Assembly: GCA_009839485.1 (NCBI GenBank)
Contig: VXPQ01000025.1
Span: 1 to 64,000 of the forward strand
Source of the DNA: Bacteroidetes bacterium SB0662_bin_6
GTDB lineage: Bacteria > Bacteroidota > Rhodothermia > Rhodothermales > VXPQ01
Length of the DNA stretch: 64,000 nt
Direction: 5' to 3'
The notes beneath the pieces were generated by a model. The model made no database searches. It was not told the DNA's origin and worked only from the letters and a program-made list of their open reading frames with translations. Shown piece after piece: positions 19,060 to 27,490 of the stretch. Position numbers and translations under genes: made by a program. Position 1 is the first letter of the stretch, and every line of letters begins with the position of its first letter.

Positions 19060-19899
19060 TTAGCCGATGTGCATCTGCAGTTCCTCGCGCCGGTGCTTCT
19101 GCCGCAGCTTGCGCAGCGCTTTTTCCTTGATCTGACGAACGCGCTCGCGGGTCAGGTCGAAGCGTTGGCCTATTTCTTCGAGCGTCAGGGGATGCTCGCG
19201 CCCGATCCCGAAATAAAGGCGGGTAATCTCCGCTTCACGTTCCTGCAACAGACCCAGCGCACATTCGATATCGATTTTGATGGATTCTTCCAGAAGGGTT
19301 TCGTCGGGAGAAATGTCTTCGTCGGGAGAAAATATATCCAGTAAACTATTGTCGTCATCCTCATTGAACGGTGCATCCATCGAGAGGTGGCGCCCCGTAT
19401 GCTGCATGGCCTCGCGAACCTTGTGGACGTCGATCTCGAGTTCCTCGGCCAATTCCTCGATGTTGGGCGCTCGCTCGTGCTCCTGCGAAAGTCGGGCGCT
19501 GGTCTTGCGAATCTTCGAGATCGTGCCGATGCGGTTCAGCGGCAATCGCACCACGCGGCTTTGTTCGGCCAGGGCCTGCAGAATGGCCTGGCGAATCCAC
19601 CAGACCGCATAGGAGATAAACTTGAATCCGCGGGTCTCGTCGAACCGCTGGGCCGCCTTGATGAGCCCGTAATTACCTTCGTTGATCAGGTCGGCGAGGG
19701 ACAATCCCTGTCCCTGATATTTTTTGGCCACGGAGACGACGAAGCGCAGATTCGCACGGGTCAGTTTGTGCAATGCTTCCTGATCTCCACCATGGATGCG
19801 CTGGGCCAGATATACCTCTTCATCCGGTTCAAGAAGCGGGATGCGGCCGATCTCCTGGAGATACTGATCCAGCATCCGCTGCTGACGAGGGACATACAT
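19060..19899 (-). CDS. rpoD: Primary RNA polymerase sigma factor (short RpoD/SigA)
   Basis: A 279-residue group 1 sigma factor without region 1.1, the size typical of the Bacteroidota and Rhodothermota housekeeping sigma. Region 1.2 starts at [15 protein letters not shown]. Region 2 contains [20 protein letters not shown] and the -10-reading helix [17 protein letters not shown]. Region 3 is followed by an acidic linker ([20 protein letters not shown]), and region 4 ends with [20 protein letters not shown]. The protein would direct most transcription in the cell. Its presence supports the taxonomic reading of the window. Confidence 0.95.
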   Translation of the reverse strand: MYVPRQQRMLDQYLQEIGRIPLLEPDEEVYLAQRIHGGDQEALHKLTRANLRFVVSVAKKYQGQGLSLADLINEGNYGLIKAAQRFDETRGFKFISYAVWWIRQAILQALAEQSRVVRLPLNRIGTISKIRKTSARLSQEHERAPNIEELAEELEIDVHKVREAMQHTGRHLSMDAPFNEDDDNSLLDIFSPDEDISPDETLLEESIKIDIECALGLLQEREAEITRLYFGIGREHPLTLEEIGQRFDLTRERVRQIKEKALRKLRQKHRREELQMHIG

Positions 19900-20136
19900 A
19901 GGTCAGGCTGGGGTTGTAGCGGTAGTGCGGGGGGTGGTTTGCCGTTTACTTGAAAAAAACTGGACGAAGCGCCCTGTGCGCCACAAGGCCGGAAAAGCAT
20001 TGGCCTCCCTGGCGCCCTATCGTATCGAGTCGGTTACAATCCATGCCTGCAAACAAAAAAAGTTCCGGATATTTCCCGATTTCGACGCGAAAGACGCGTT
20101 CGTTACAAGATGCGTACATCATTGAATACGAAAATC

Positions 20137-21747
20137 CTACCGGCGTTCCCCGGCATGGGTTTCCGAGTTGAGCAAAGCAATCACGGCGTCGGCGATTTTT
20201 CGATCCTCGCGCATGCGCGGCACTTTGGTTTGCCCGCTCACCTTCTCCCGCGTTTCCCGGAACCACGCATGAAACGTTCCTGGAGGCAAGGCTATCACAT
20301 CAGGGCGCTCGAACGCCTGCGCCTCGCGACGAATCCGGTAATGCCGGTTGAACTCGTTGAGGTACCCGTCTATTTCCTCCGAAAAACGATCCATGCTGTC
20401 CGGCAGGCGCTCGAACTCCACGAGCCACTGGTGAGACGGGGGACGATCTGCTTCAGGAGGTTTCGGAGCCACATGAAAATCACGCACGTGCGCCCCCGTA
20501 CGCTCGCAGGCCACGCGTAACGCATGGCGCGCTTCCTCGCCGAAAACAGCCTCTCCGTACTTGTCTATCATTTCGCTCGTACGTCCCGCCACAAAGATTT
20601 TATGCGGAGAGGTATCCGTGAAGCGCACGACATCCCCGACGGGGTAGCTCCAGAGCCCGCTGCATGTGGAAACGAAAAGACCGTACCGTACACCGGTTTC
20701 CACCTCGCCGATCGTATATCGACGCGCATTCGGATCGTTGATTTCATCCATCCGGACAAATTCGAAAAACACCCCGTTGTCGAGGTGCAGGAGCATGGCC
20801 GGATCGTTCGCATCGTCCTGAAAGGAGAAAAATCCTTCCGAGGCGCCATACACCTCGAGAAACCGCAGTTTCGGCGAGGCGATCTTCTCCTGGAGCAATT
20901 CCCGGTAGGAACTCAGCGCCACGCCTCCCGCAATGAATACCTGCAGCCGGGGCCATACGTCGGCGACCGTTCTGGCGTTGGAACCGAACCGCTTGCGATG
21001 CTGGCGGATAAGTTCGTCGAAAAAAACCACGGACCATGAAGGGACCATGATCAGACACCGCACATCCTTCCCTACCGTCCTCCGGGCGATCTCGCGCAAC
21101 TTTTCTTCCCAGTTCGGCAGAAAGGCTACCTCGTTCGGCACAGCCTGAAGAATATGCCGGTACAAAAAAGGCGTATGTTCGGCCTGAAGCCCACTGACTT
21201 CCCCGATTTTCATCCCGGGATAGGCCGGGTCTTCTTCAATGCGGCCGGGCAGCACAACGTGTTTGCCCAGCAGGTACCCGACATTGCCCGTCCGGGCCAG
21301 ATACGTTATCCCGACAGAGAGCGTAAAACGGCGATTCGCGGCAAGCATTTCCGCACTCACCGGGATGATCTTTCCGGTGGAGGTCGTCCCGCTCGACACC
21401 GCGAAGTGCCGAAACGCGCCGGGCCATATAACATCCCGCGCGCCGCCCCGGATACGACGTATGTCCTCCTCGAAGTCGCTGTAGGTATGAAGCGGAACGC
21501 GGGCCTGATAGGCCGCAACCACATCCCGGGCGCGGGCTATCTCTTCGAATCCGTACCGGCGGCCCCACTCCGTATCGGCGGCCTGCTGCAAGAGACCTCG
21601 CAACAGGATATGCTGCACATGCACCGGGTCCTTTAAAAACCCTTCCACTTTCGCGAGCGTTCGTGAAGGAAGCCAACCCGCCGATTTTTCAGCGGTATCT
21701 GGAGAACAGTGCGGATCGGCACCGTTTGCGCCGGACAAAGTAAACAT
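20137..21747 (-). CDS. GH3-family acyl-acid amido synthetase-like adenylating enzyme
   Basis: A 536-residue member of the GH3 family (named for plant auxin-responsive proteins) within the adenylate-forming superfamily. Visible elements are the phosphate loop SSGTTSTGKIIP, the adenine-side motif EVYGASEGFFSFQ, the hinge-region segment YGLFVSTCSGLWSYPVGDVV and the C-terminal RFTDTSPHKIFVAGRTSEMI. Plant enzymes conjugate acyl acids to amino acids. Bacterial members are common in Bacteroidota, but their substrates are generally unknown. The start is 36 bp from that of folP, in the opposite direction, so their promoters must overlap the coding regions. Confidence 0.88.
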   Translation of the reverse strand: MFTLSGANGADPHCSPDTAEKSAGWLPSRTLAKVEGFLKDPVHVQHILLRGLLQQAADTEWGRRYGFEEIARARDVVAAYQARVPLHTYSDFEEDIRRIRGGARDVIWPGAFRHFAVSSGTTSTGKIIPVSAEMLAANRRFTLSVGITYLARTGNVGYLLGKHVVLPGRIEEDPAYPGMKIGEVSGLQAEHTPFLYRHILQAVPNEVAFLPNWEEKLREIARRTVGKDVRCLIMVPSWSVVFFDELIRQHRKRFGSNARTVADVWPRLQVFIAGGVALSSYRELLQEKIASPKLRFLEVYGASEGFFSFQDDANDPAMLLHLDNGVFFEFVRMDEINDPNARRYTIGEVETGVRYGLFVSTCSGLWSYPVGDVVRFTDTSPHKIFVAGRTSEMIDKYGEAVFGEEARHALRVACERTGAHVRDFHVAPKPPEADRPPSHQWLVEFERLPDSMDRFSEEIDGYLNEFNRHYRIRREAQAFERPDVIALPPGTFHAWFRETREKVSGQTKVPRMREDRKIADAVIALLNSETHAGERR

Positions 21748-21782
21748 ACTTATACTTAAGACAACGTCCGAGACAGGTCTTT

Positions 21783-22706
21783 ATGTTCGAAACACACCCG
21801 GCAAAAACGATATCCGATCCTGATGCGTTCCTTATGCGCGTACGCGGGCATACGCTGGATTGTACCCCGGGGATAGCCTCCGGAGCGTATGTCATGGGCA
21901 TTCTGAACGTAACCCCGGATTCGTTTTCGGACGGCGGAGCATATACCTCCGTGCCGGCGGCTTTGCGCCGCGTCGGGGAAATGCTCGACGAAGGCGCTTC
22001 ACTCATCGACATAGGCGGGGAATCGTCCCGTCCGAGCGGCACTGTGTATGGCGAAGGGGCCTCCGCCGTTCCGGTCCGCGAAGAAATAAATCGGGTGCTT
22101 CCGGTCGTGGAAGCCGTGGCCCATCGCTTTCCCGAAGCCATTCTGTCCATCGACACCTGGAAGCCGGAGGTGGCGGAGGCAACGCTTGCAGCGGGGGCGC
22201 ACATCGTTAACGACGTCACCGGACTTCGATATACCCGGGAAACGGCAACCGTAGCAGCCGGGTACAATGCCCCGCTCGTCCTCATGCACTCGATCGGCAA
22301 ACCGGGTGCTATGCCGGCCCGGCACGACTATACGGATGTCGTGCGCGAGGTCACGGCTTCGCTGTCCGCCAGCGTGGAACGGGCGGAAGCGGCAGGAGTG
22401 CAGGACATTGTGGTCGATCCCGGTTTCGGTTTCGGAAAACGCCACGAAGAAAACCTGCAACTGCTTGGCGCGCTGGGAGATATATTGGAACTGGGACGCC
22501 CGGTCATGATCGGCGTATCGCGGAAAAGCACCATCGGGGCCATCCTCGGCACCCCTGACAACCCTGCCCCCGTCGGGGACAGGCTTTTCGGATCCCTCGG
22601 AGCCACGGCGATCGGGGTTCTGCGGGGCGCCTCTATCGTACGTACCCATGATATCCGCCCTACTGTAGAATTGCTTAGAAGTATGCGCGCCGCGCTGTAT
22701 GCATAA
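21783..22706 (+). CDS. folP: Dihydropteroate synthase
   Basis: A 307-residue TIM-barrel enzyme that condenses p-aminobenzoate with hydroxymethyl-dihydropterin diphosphate, the sulfonamide target. Both signatures are present: MGILNVTPDSFSDGG and LIDIGGESSRPSG, along with DPGFGFGKRHEENLQLL and GVSRKSTIGAIL. It is followed 24 bp later by the diadenylate cyclase gene, a neighbourhood common in Bacteroidota. With folA and thyA elsewhere in the window it covers three steps of folate and thymidylate metabolism. Confidence 0.96.
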   Translation: MFETHPAKTISDPDAFLMRVRGHTLDCTPGIASGAYVMGILNVTPDSFSDGGAYTSVPAALRRVGEMLDEGASLIDIGGESSRPSGTVYGEGASAVPVREEINRVLPVVEAVAHRFPEAILSIDTWKPEVAEATLAAGAHIVNDVTGLRYTRETATVAAGYNAPLVLMHSIGKPGAMPARHDYTDVVREVTASLSASVERAEAAGVQDIVVDPGFGFGKRHEENLQLLGALGDILELGRPVMIGVSRKSTIGAILGTPDNPAPVGDRLFGSLGATAIGVLRGASIVRTHDIRPTVELLRSMRAALYA

Positions 22707-22730
22707 GCCACACCGGAATGCGATAATATT

Positions 22731-23525
22731 GTGCAGATAGCCGACTGGATCATACCGCTCCGCATCGTCGATTTCGTTGAAATCGCAGCGGTGTCGTACA
22801 TCCTGTATAAGCTCTACCGGTTCATGCGGGGTACGATCGCCTTGCAGATATTGATCGGGCTCATTGCGCTGTACGTCGTACAGGTGATCGTGACGGCGGT
22901 GGATATGACCATGCTTCCGGCTCTTTTTTCGTCGATTGGCGAGGTGGCCGTGCTGGCGGTCATCATTCTGTTTCAGCCGGAAATCCGGCGTGTACTGCTC
23001 TTGCTGGGACGTAATCCGCTGGTAAGACGCTTCGTCCGTTCGCCCACACGGGAAAAAACGATGCTGGAAGTCATCGGCGCCGTGGAAAAAATGAGCGAGG
23101 ACCGCGTGGGCTCCCTGATCGCATTCGAACGGTCCTCGGGCCTGCGGAACTACACCGAAACGGGTATCGGCATCGAGGGCAATGTCTCCCGCGACTTACT
23201 GGTCACGATCTTTCAGGGACAAAACCCTCTGCATGACGGCGCCGTCATCATAAGCGGTCACCGCGTGGAAGCTGCGCGATGTATCCTGCCGGTTTCGAGC
23301 AACATAAAACCGGGCACGCCCATGGGGTTGCGCCACCGTGCAGCCATCGGCCTTTCCGAACAGACGGATGCGTTTGTCATCGTCGTTTCCGAGCAAACGG
23401 GCGCCATTTCCGTATCGGTGGACGGCGAATTGCGGCAAAACCTCTCTGTCGACGACCTGCGTACAAGCCTCGCCAAGGCGTTTACCCAGAGCTTCGACCA
23501 TGACCCAGCCCCTGTCGAGACGTAA
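22731..23525 (+). CDS. cdaA: Membrane-bound diadenylate cyclase (c-di-AMP synthase)
   Basis: A 264-residue protein starting with GTG. Three hydrophobic segments occupy roughly residues 15-85, followed by a DAC domain. The catalytic signatures DGA (169-171, in NPLHDGAVII) and RHR (201-203, in GLRHRAAIG) are intact, so the protein should make c-di-AMP from two ATP. The second messenger controls potassium, osmotic balance and the cell wall in many bacteria. It is followed three bases later by pcm. No CdaR regulator gene is adjacent. Confidence 0.95.
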   Translation: MQIADWIIPLRIVDFVEIAAVSYILYKLYRFMRGTIALQILIGLIALYVVQVIVTAVDMTMLPALFSSIGEVAVLAVIILFQPEIRRVLLLLGRNPLVRRFVRSPTREKTMLEVIGAVEKMSEDRVGSLIAFERSSGLRNYTETGIGIEGNVSRDLLVTIFQGQNPLHDGAVIISGHRVEAARCILPVSSNIKPGTPMGLRHRAAIGLSEQTDAFVIVVSEQTGAISVSVDGELRQNLSVDDLRTSLAKAFTQSFDHDPAPVET

Positions 23526-23527
23526 TC

Positions 23528-24196
23528 ATGCTACGTGACGGCGTATTCGACCGGCGACGGCAGCGGCTCGTAGACAAGATGCGGGAGAATGGCATTACCG
23601 ATGAGCGCGTGCTGGCTGCTATCGGCTCGGTGCATCGGCACCGGTTTGTGGAAGGGGCGTTCAGGCCGCGCGCCTACGAAGACGAAGCGCTGCCGATCGG
23701 CATGAAGCAAACCATATCGCAGCCCTTCACGGTGGCATATCAGACCATGCTGCTGAATCCGCGCCCGGGAGATCGGATTCTGGAAATCGGCACCGGAAGC
23801 GGATATCAGGCGGCCGTACTCTGTGAAATGGGCGCCCGCGTATTTTCTATCGAGCGCCACAGGCCGCTGCTGGCGCGTACGCGCAGTATTCTTGAATCGC
23901 TCGGGTACCGGGTCGTGCTCAGAGCCGGCGACGGCACCCTGGGGTGGGAATCCCAGGCTCCTTTCGATGGCATTGTGGTCACTGCCGGCGCATCGGAAGC
24001 GCCGGAAGCACTCCTCCAGCAACTCCACATCGAAGGAGAAGACGACAAACCGGCCGGTCGCCTGGTAATACCTGTCGGGGACCGCCGCACGCAGACCATG
24101 AATCTGTACAGGCGTCTCGGCAAAGACGATTACGAGCGAACAGCCAGCAGAAATTTCAAGTTCGTCCCGCTGATCGGAAAGCAGGGAGGGCTATAG
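23528..24196 (+). CDS. pcm: Protein-L-isoaspartate O-methyltransferase
   Basis: A 222-residue SAM-dependent methyltransferase that starts repair of isoaspartyl residues in aged proteins. The family markers are ISQPFTVAYQTMLL, the SAM-binding ILEIGTGSGYQAAVL, FSIERHRPLLARTR and the AGDGTLGWESQAPFDGIVVT segment. It begins three bases after cdaA ends, so both are likely co-translated. The C-terminal part ends with GRLVIPVGDRRTQTMNLYRR, which is complete. Confidence 0.95.
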   Translation: MLRDGVFDRRRQRLVDKMRENGITDERVLAAIGSVHRHRFVEGAFRPRAYEDEALPIGMKQTISQPFTVAYQTMLLNPRPGDRILEIGTGSGYQAAVLCEMGARVFSIERHRPLLARTRSILESLGYRVVLRAGDGTLGWESQAPFDGIVVTAGASEAPEALLQQLHIEGEDDKPAGRLVIPVGDRRTQTMNLYRRLGKDDYERTASRNFKFVPLIGKQGGL

Positions 24197-24201
24197 GCCA
24201 G

Positions 24202-24240
24202 GGCCTGTTACCACTATGCAGCGGCGCTCTGCGGGCCCTA
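24202..24240. repeat. 39-bp intergenic repeat, copy 2 (3' side of the GGDEF-like gene)
   Basis: This differs from 7558-7596 at three positions. It lies between the ends of the convergent pcm and GGDEF-like genes, and its last three bases form the stop codon of the minus-strand gene. Confidence 0.85.
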
Positions 24241-25620
24241 CTCGACGATAGTGCACATGCCGGTGTCAAAGGCTTCCCGAAGCGCCTCCGTGGCTTCCCT
24301 GCGAAGCGCTTCCGCGCTGGCATTCCCCTCATGCAGCAAGGCAATACCTATGCTCACTCCATCTTCCAGCAACCCGGAATAACTGAGCATATCCTGCTGG
24401 AACCGGATCGCCCACTGCTCTACGGCTACCCCCTCTTCCTTGAAGAACACGCCGAACATAAGTTCGCCGAACCGCTCGACACGAGCACCCTGGACGGTCT
24501 CTCTCAGCCTCTGCACCAGCAGGCTCTCGGCTTGCATGACCACCCGCTTGCCTCCTTCGTCGGCGACCTCCTCGGCGCGATTCAGGTAAACGAGCGCAAG
24601 CGCAAGGGGCGTGTCCTCGTCACGCGCCTTAAATATCTCTTCGTCGATGATTTCACTACGCGGTCGGACGTCTTCTTTCGATTCCTGCAACAGTTCGTCG
24701 CATATCCCCATCTCGAGGATGTTACCCAGAAGATGGGCAAAATGCGTGGACAGTAACTGTTTTTCCTCAGAATCAAGGATGTGCTCGCGCATCGCATCGG
24801 CAAGCAGCACGTATTGAGCCAGCGACGAAGGAACCGGAACGGGTAAAAGAACCACTTCCTTGACCGCAACCCGTTGCCGGTAATACCCGCACACATTCCC
24901 TGAAAGCTGGTCTTCGGATGCCCGGAGCACATGCAGCCCCGGCTGCCGATGCTCCCATGGCAAAAGAGGTGTTTTCGATACAAAAAGACCGTTTCCGCGG
25001 GCGTTGCCGTTGAGACTGACGATGGCCTCGATATGGTACTGCGACGCTCTTTTCGGCTGCCTCAACAAGCAAACCGTATTGGCCCGGGTAATGGCGCGGT
25101 ACGCCTGTAAATAGGGAAGAAGTACTCCGCGCAGCGATTTGTGCGTCGACTCGCTGACGGATATCCGAACGCTCTGCGGCTGTTCCTGAATAGAAAAATC
25201 CAGGGTGCCCTGTACAGGTACGGTCTTACCGGCGCCGTTCGTCTCTGTGGCGCCGTTCGTCCCGGACGTCTCCGACCCGTTTCCCGAAACGACCTCCGTC
25301 AGAGAGCCTGCTTCCTGCTCTTCGGATCCGTTGCCCGAACCTTTCGGGCGAATATCAAGAATGCCGAGTGCAGCAAGATCCTCCTCTTGCTTGTCTTCCT
25401 CCCCTTCCTCTTCCGAGGCATCGGATGTAATATCGGGCAGGGATTCCGGCCTCACCCTGTACCTGTTACGACGCTGCCGACGACGCACTAAATGAACGAT
25501 CACCATGGCCAGGGCGACACTTAGCGAAGCGCCAGCCGCCACGAACAGTAAAGGTTGTTCAATGACCAATGCCAGCGCGGCAGCCACCACAGCCGCGATG
25601 ACAAAAAGAATGCGGAACAT
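24238..25620 (-). CDS. Membrane protein with GAF-like region and degenerate GGDEF domain
   Basis: A 460-residue protein. Two hydrophobic segments (about 5-20 and 25-45) and an Arg-rich stop are followed by an acidic, Gly/Asn/Thr-rich linker (68-135). Residues ~150-310 resemble a GAF-type sensor domain. Residues ~320-455 fit the GGDEF fold: ALALVYLNRAEE as the first strand and GVSIGIALLHEG as the late strand are recognisable. The active-site loop reads RFGELMFGV (383-391) instead of GGDEF, so cyclase activity is unlikely and a nucleotide-sensing or scaffold role is more plausible. It lies downstream of ftsX on the same strand. The assignment rests on pattern only. Confidence 0.6.
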   Translation of the reverse strand: MFRILFVIAAVVAAALALVIEQPLLFVAAGASLSVALAMVIVHLVRRRQRRNRYRVRPESLPDITSDASEEEGEEDKQEEDLAALGILDIRPKGSGNGSEEQEAGSLTEVVSGNGSETSGTNGATETNGAGKTVPVQGTLDFSIQEQPQSVRISVSESTHKSLRGVLLPYLQAYRAITRANTVCLLRQPKRASQYHIEAIVSLNGNARGNGLFVSKTPLLPWEHRQPGLHVLRASEDQLSGNVCGYYRQRVAVKEVVLLPVPVPSSLAQYVLLADAMREHILDSEEKQLLSTHFAHLLGNILEMGICDELLQESKEDVRPRSEIIDEEIFKARDEDTPLALALVYLNRAEEVADEGGKRVVMQAESLLVQRLRETVQGARVERFGELMFGVFFKEEGVAVEQWAIRFQQDMLSYSGLLEDGVSIGIALLHEGNASAEALRREATEALREAFDTGMCTIVE

Positions 25621-25742
25621 ATCCTCTCATATACCGCCAGTGAACAGGGTAATGAAAACGAGGCAGATCTGGCATTCGTACGTTGGGTGGATACAAAACG
25701 CCGTAAATAAGTTACGAAAAAATACAGGGATTATCAACATTG

Positions 25743-26624
25743 CTAATGCAATGCTATGTTTCCTATCACCTTGCGAAATGCAAAGCGGGAACCAATCCAT
25801 CCAAGCACCATGCCGCATGCCGTTAATCCACCGAACGCGAAAAGAAGAAAGACATTCGAAAACGTACTCGTTTGCGGGAGATAATCCTGAGCCAGCGTAT
25901 GCAACCCCCAGAGCAAGAGCGCCGCAAGAAGCCCGGACACGATCCCCTGCACCATACCTTCCACCACAAACGGCCGGCGGATAAAGCGCTCCGTGGCGCC
26001 GACAAGTTTCATAGTGCGAATAAGCAGACGACGCGCATACATGGTAAGGCGGATCGTGTTGGCGACCAGAAATATGGAAGCCAATACGACAATACCCCCG
26101 ATCACCATGCCGATCATGGCCAGCAGGCGTAGATTTTCCTGCACCTTGGCAAGCAGAACACGATTAAAAATCACTTCGTCCACATGATCCCATGAACTGA
26201 ACTCTTCGGTGAGCGCCGCAAGACTATCCGGATGCACATAGGCGGGCAGCACCCGAACCTTGATGGAGGCCGGAAGAAAAGGCGTATCCAGAAATACATC
26301 GGCCCCTTCTCCGAATTCTTCCCGGAAAATAATCCGGGCATCGCTTTGGGACACAAATTCTGTCTCGGCAACGCCCCGCATACCGTCGACCTGCAGATGT
26401 ACGGCGGCAATCTCCGCATCCTCCGCAGTTTCTTTCAGGAAAATCTCCAACTCACCGACGCGTTGACGCAACCATGTCGATACTTGCTGCACCTCGTAGG
26501 CAAGCAGCCCGAACAATCCGATCATTGTCAGCGCTACCGTCATTGCACTGACTGAAGTAAACGCCGAAACCCTGGCCCGGCGGAATCCGGCCAGTCCCTC
26601 TCGAATGCTGTACGGTATCCGCAT
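25743..26624 (-). CDS. ftsX: Cell division protein FtsX
   Basis: A 293-residue ABC-transporter-like membrane protein. One membrane helix near residues 22-45 is followed by an extracytoplasmic domain (about 55-160, beginning VGELEIFLKE) and three C-terminal helices, the FtsX topology. The segment ANTIRLTMYARRLLIRTMKL with VGATERFIRRPF is highly typical. FtsX with the ATPase FtsE controls peptidoglycan hydrolases at the septum; ftsE is not in the window. The start codon overlaps the stop of pheA by one base (TAATG). Confidence 0.93.
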   Translation of the reverse strand: MRIPYSIREGLAGFRRARVSAFTSVSAMTVALTMIGLFGLLAYEVQQVSTWLRQRVGELEIFLKETAEDAEIAAVHLQVDGMRGVAETEFVSQSDARIIFREEFGEGADVFLDTPFLPASIKVRVLPAYVHPDSLAALTEEFSSWDHVDEVIFNRVLLAKVQENLRLLAMIGMVIGGIVVLASIFLVANTIRLTMYARRLLIRTMKLVGATERFIRRPFVVEGMVQGIVSGLLAALLLWGLHTLAQDYLPQTSTFSNVFLLFAFGGLTACGMVLGWIGSRFAFRKVIGNIALH

Positions 26625-27490
26625 TACTCTTGCGTTTTTCCGCTCCTGTATGACCCCAGTACCTTGAGGTACGACGCAATTTCCCGGAGATGATCCAGCG
26701 CCAGTTCCACGGGTTTGTCCGAGGCAGCGCCGAGCACATCCAGGTAGAAACGATAATTGCCCGGACTCCCTACGAGGGGGCGGCTTTCTATCTTGAACAG
26801 GTCAAGTTCCCGGAGAGCAAATACGGCAAGGCTCTTGAAAAGCGCCCCGGGGACATTGGTCCGCATCGAAAACACGATGGATGTTTTCCAGTCCTTCCGG
26901 ATGTCGGGGACCGGCGGAGGCATTTCCTGTTTTGGCGAAAGCAGCAGGAACCGCGTATAATTCTGATGATTGCTTTCGATGCCGGCTTCGAGAATCTCGA
27001 GCCCATACACAGCCGCTGCACGTTCACTCCCGATAGCGGCCTCGTTCGGACCGCCGCCCTGGGCAAGTTCCCGTACGGCGCCCGCGGTGTCGTATGCGGC
27101 GATCACGTCAGCGGATGACAGATGCATCCGGAGGAAACGCCGGCACTGACCCAACGCTTGCGGATGGGAACGCACCACGCGAATATCCTCAAGGGAAGCG
27201 CCCGAAAAACCGATCAGGTTGTGCCTGATCCGCAGCTTCAACTCGCCGATAATCGACACATCGTGTATGCGCAGCAGGTCGTAGCACTCGTGTACGCTGC
27301 CGAACAGCGAGTTTTCGATGGGAATGACCGCCTGATCGGCTGCTTCGCTTCCGAGCGCCTCGAAAACCTTTTCGAAGGATGGGAAGGGAGCCCCTTCGGC
27401 GCCCGGATGCAAGCACTGCAACGCTTCCTCACTGAAAGCGCCCGTTTCTCCCTGAAAAGCAATCCGTATGGCGGGGGAAGACTGCATCAC
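26624..27490 (-). CDS. pheA: Prephenate dehydratase
   Basis: A 288-residue enzyme converting prephenate to phenylpyruvate for phenylalanine synthesis. The catalytic domain starts IAFQGETGAFSEEA and includes the NYTRF motif with the essential threonine. The C-terminal ACT domain contains GALFKSLAVFALRELDLFKI followed by ESRP, the phenylalanine-binding motif, so feedback inhibition is likely. There is no chorismate mutase domain. The gene overlaps argS (ATGA) and ftsX (TAATG). Confidence 0.96.
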   Translation of the reverse strand: MMQSSPAIRIAFQGETGAFSEEALQCLHPGAEGAPFPSFEKVFEALGSEAADQAVIPIENSLFGSVHECYDLLRIHDVSIIGELKLRIRHNLIGFSGASLEDIRVVRSHPQALGQCRRFLRMHLSSADVIAAYDTAGAVRELAQGGGPNEAAIGSERAAAVYGLEILEAGIESNHQNYTRFLLLSPKQEMPPPVPDIRKDWKTSIVFSMRTNVPGALFKSLAVFALRELDLFKIESRPLVGSPGNYRFYLDVLGAASDKPVELALDHLREIASYLKVLGSYRSGKTQE

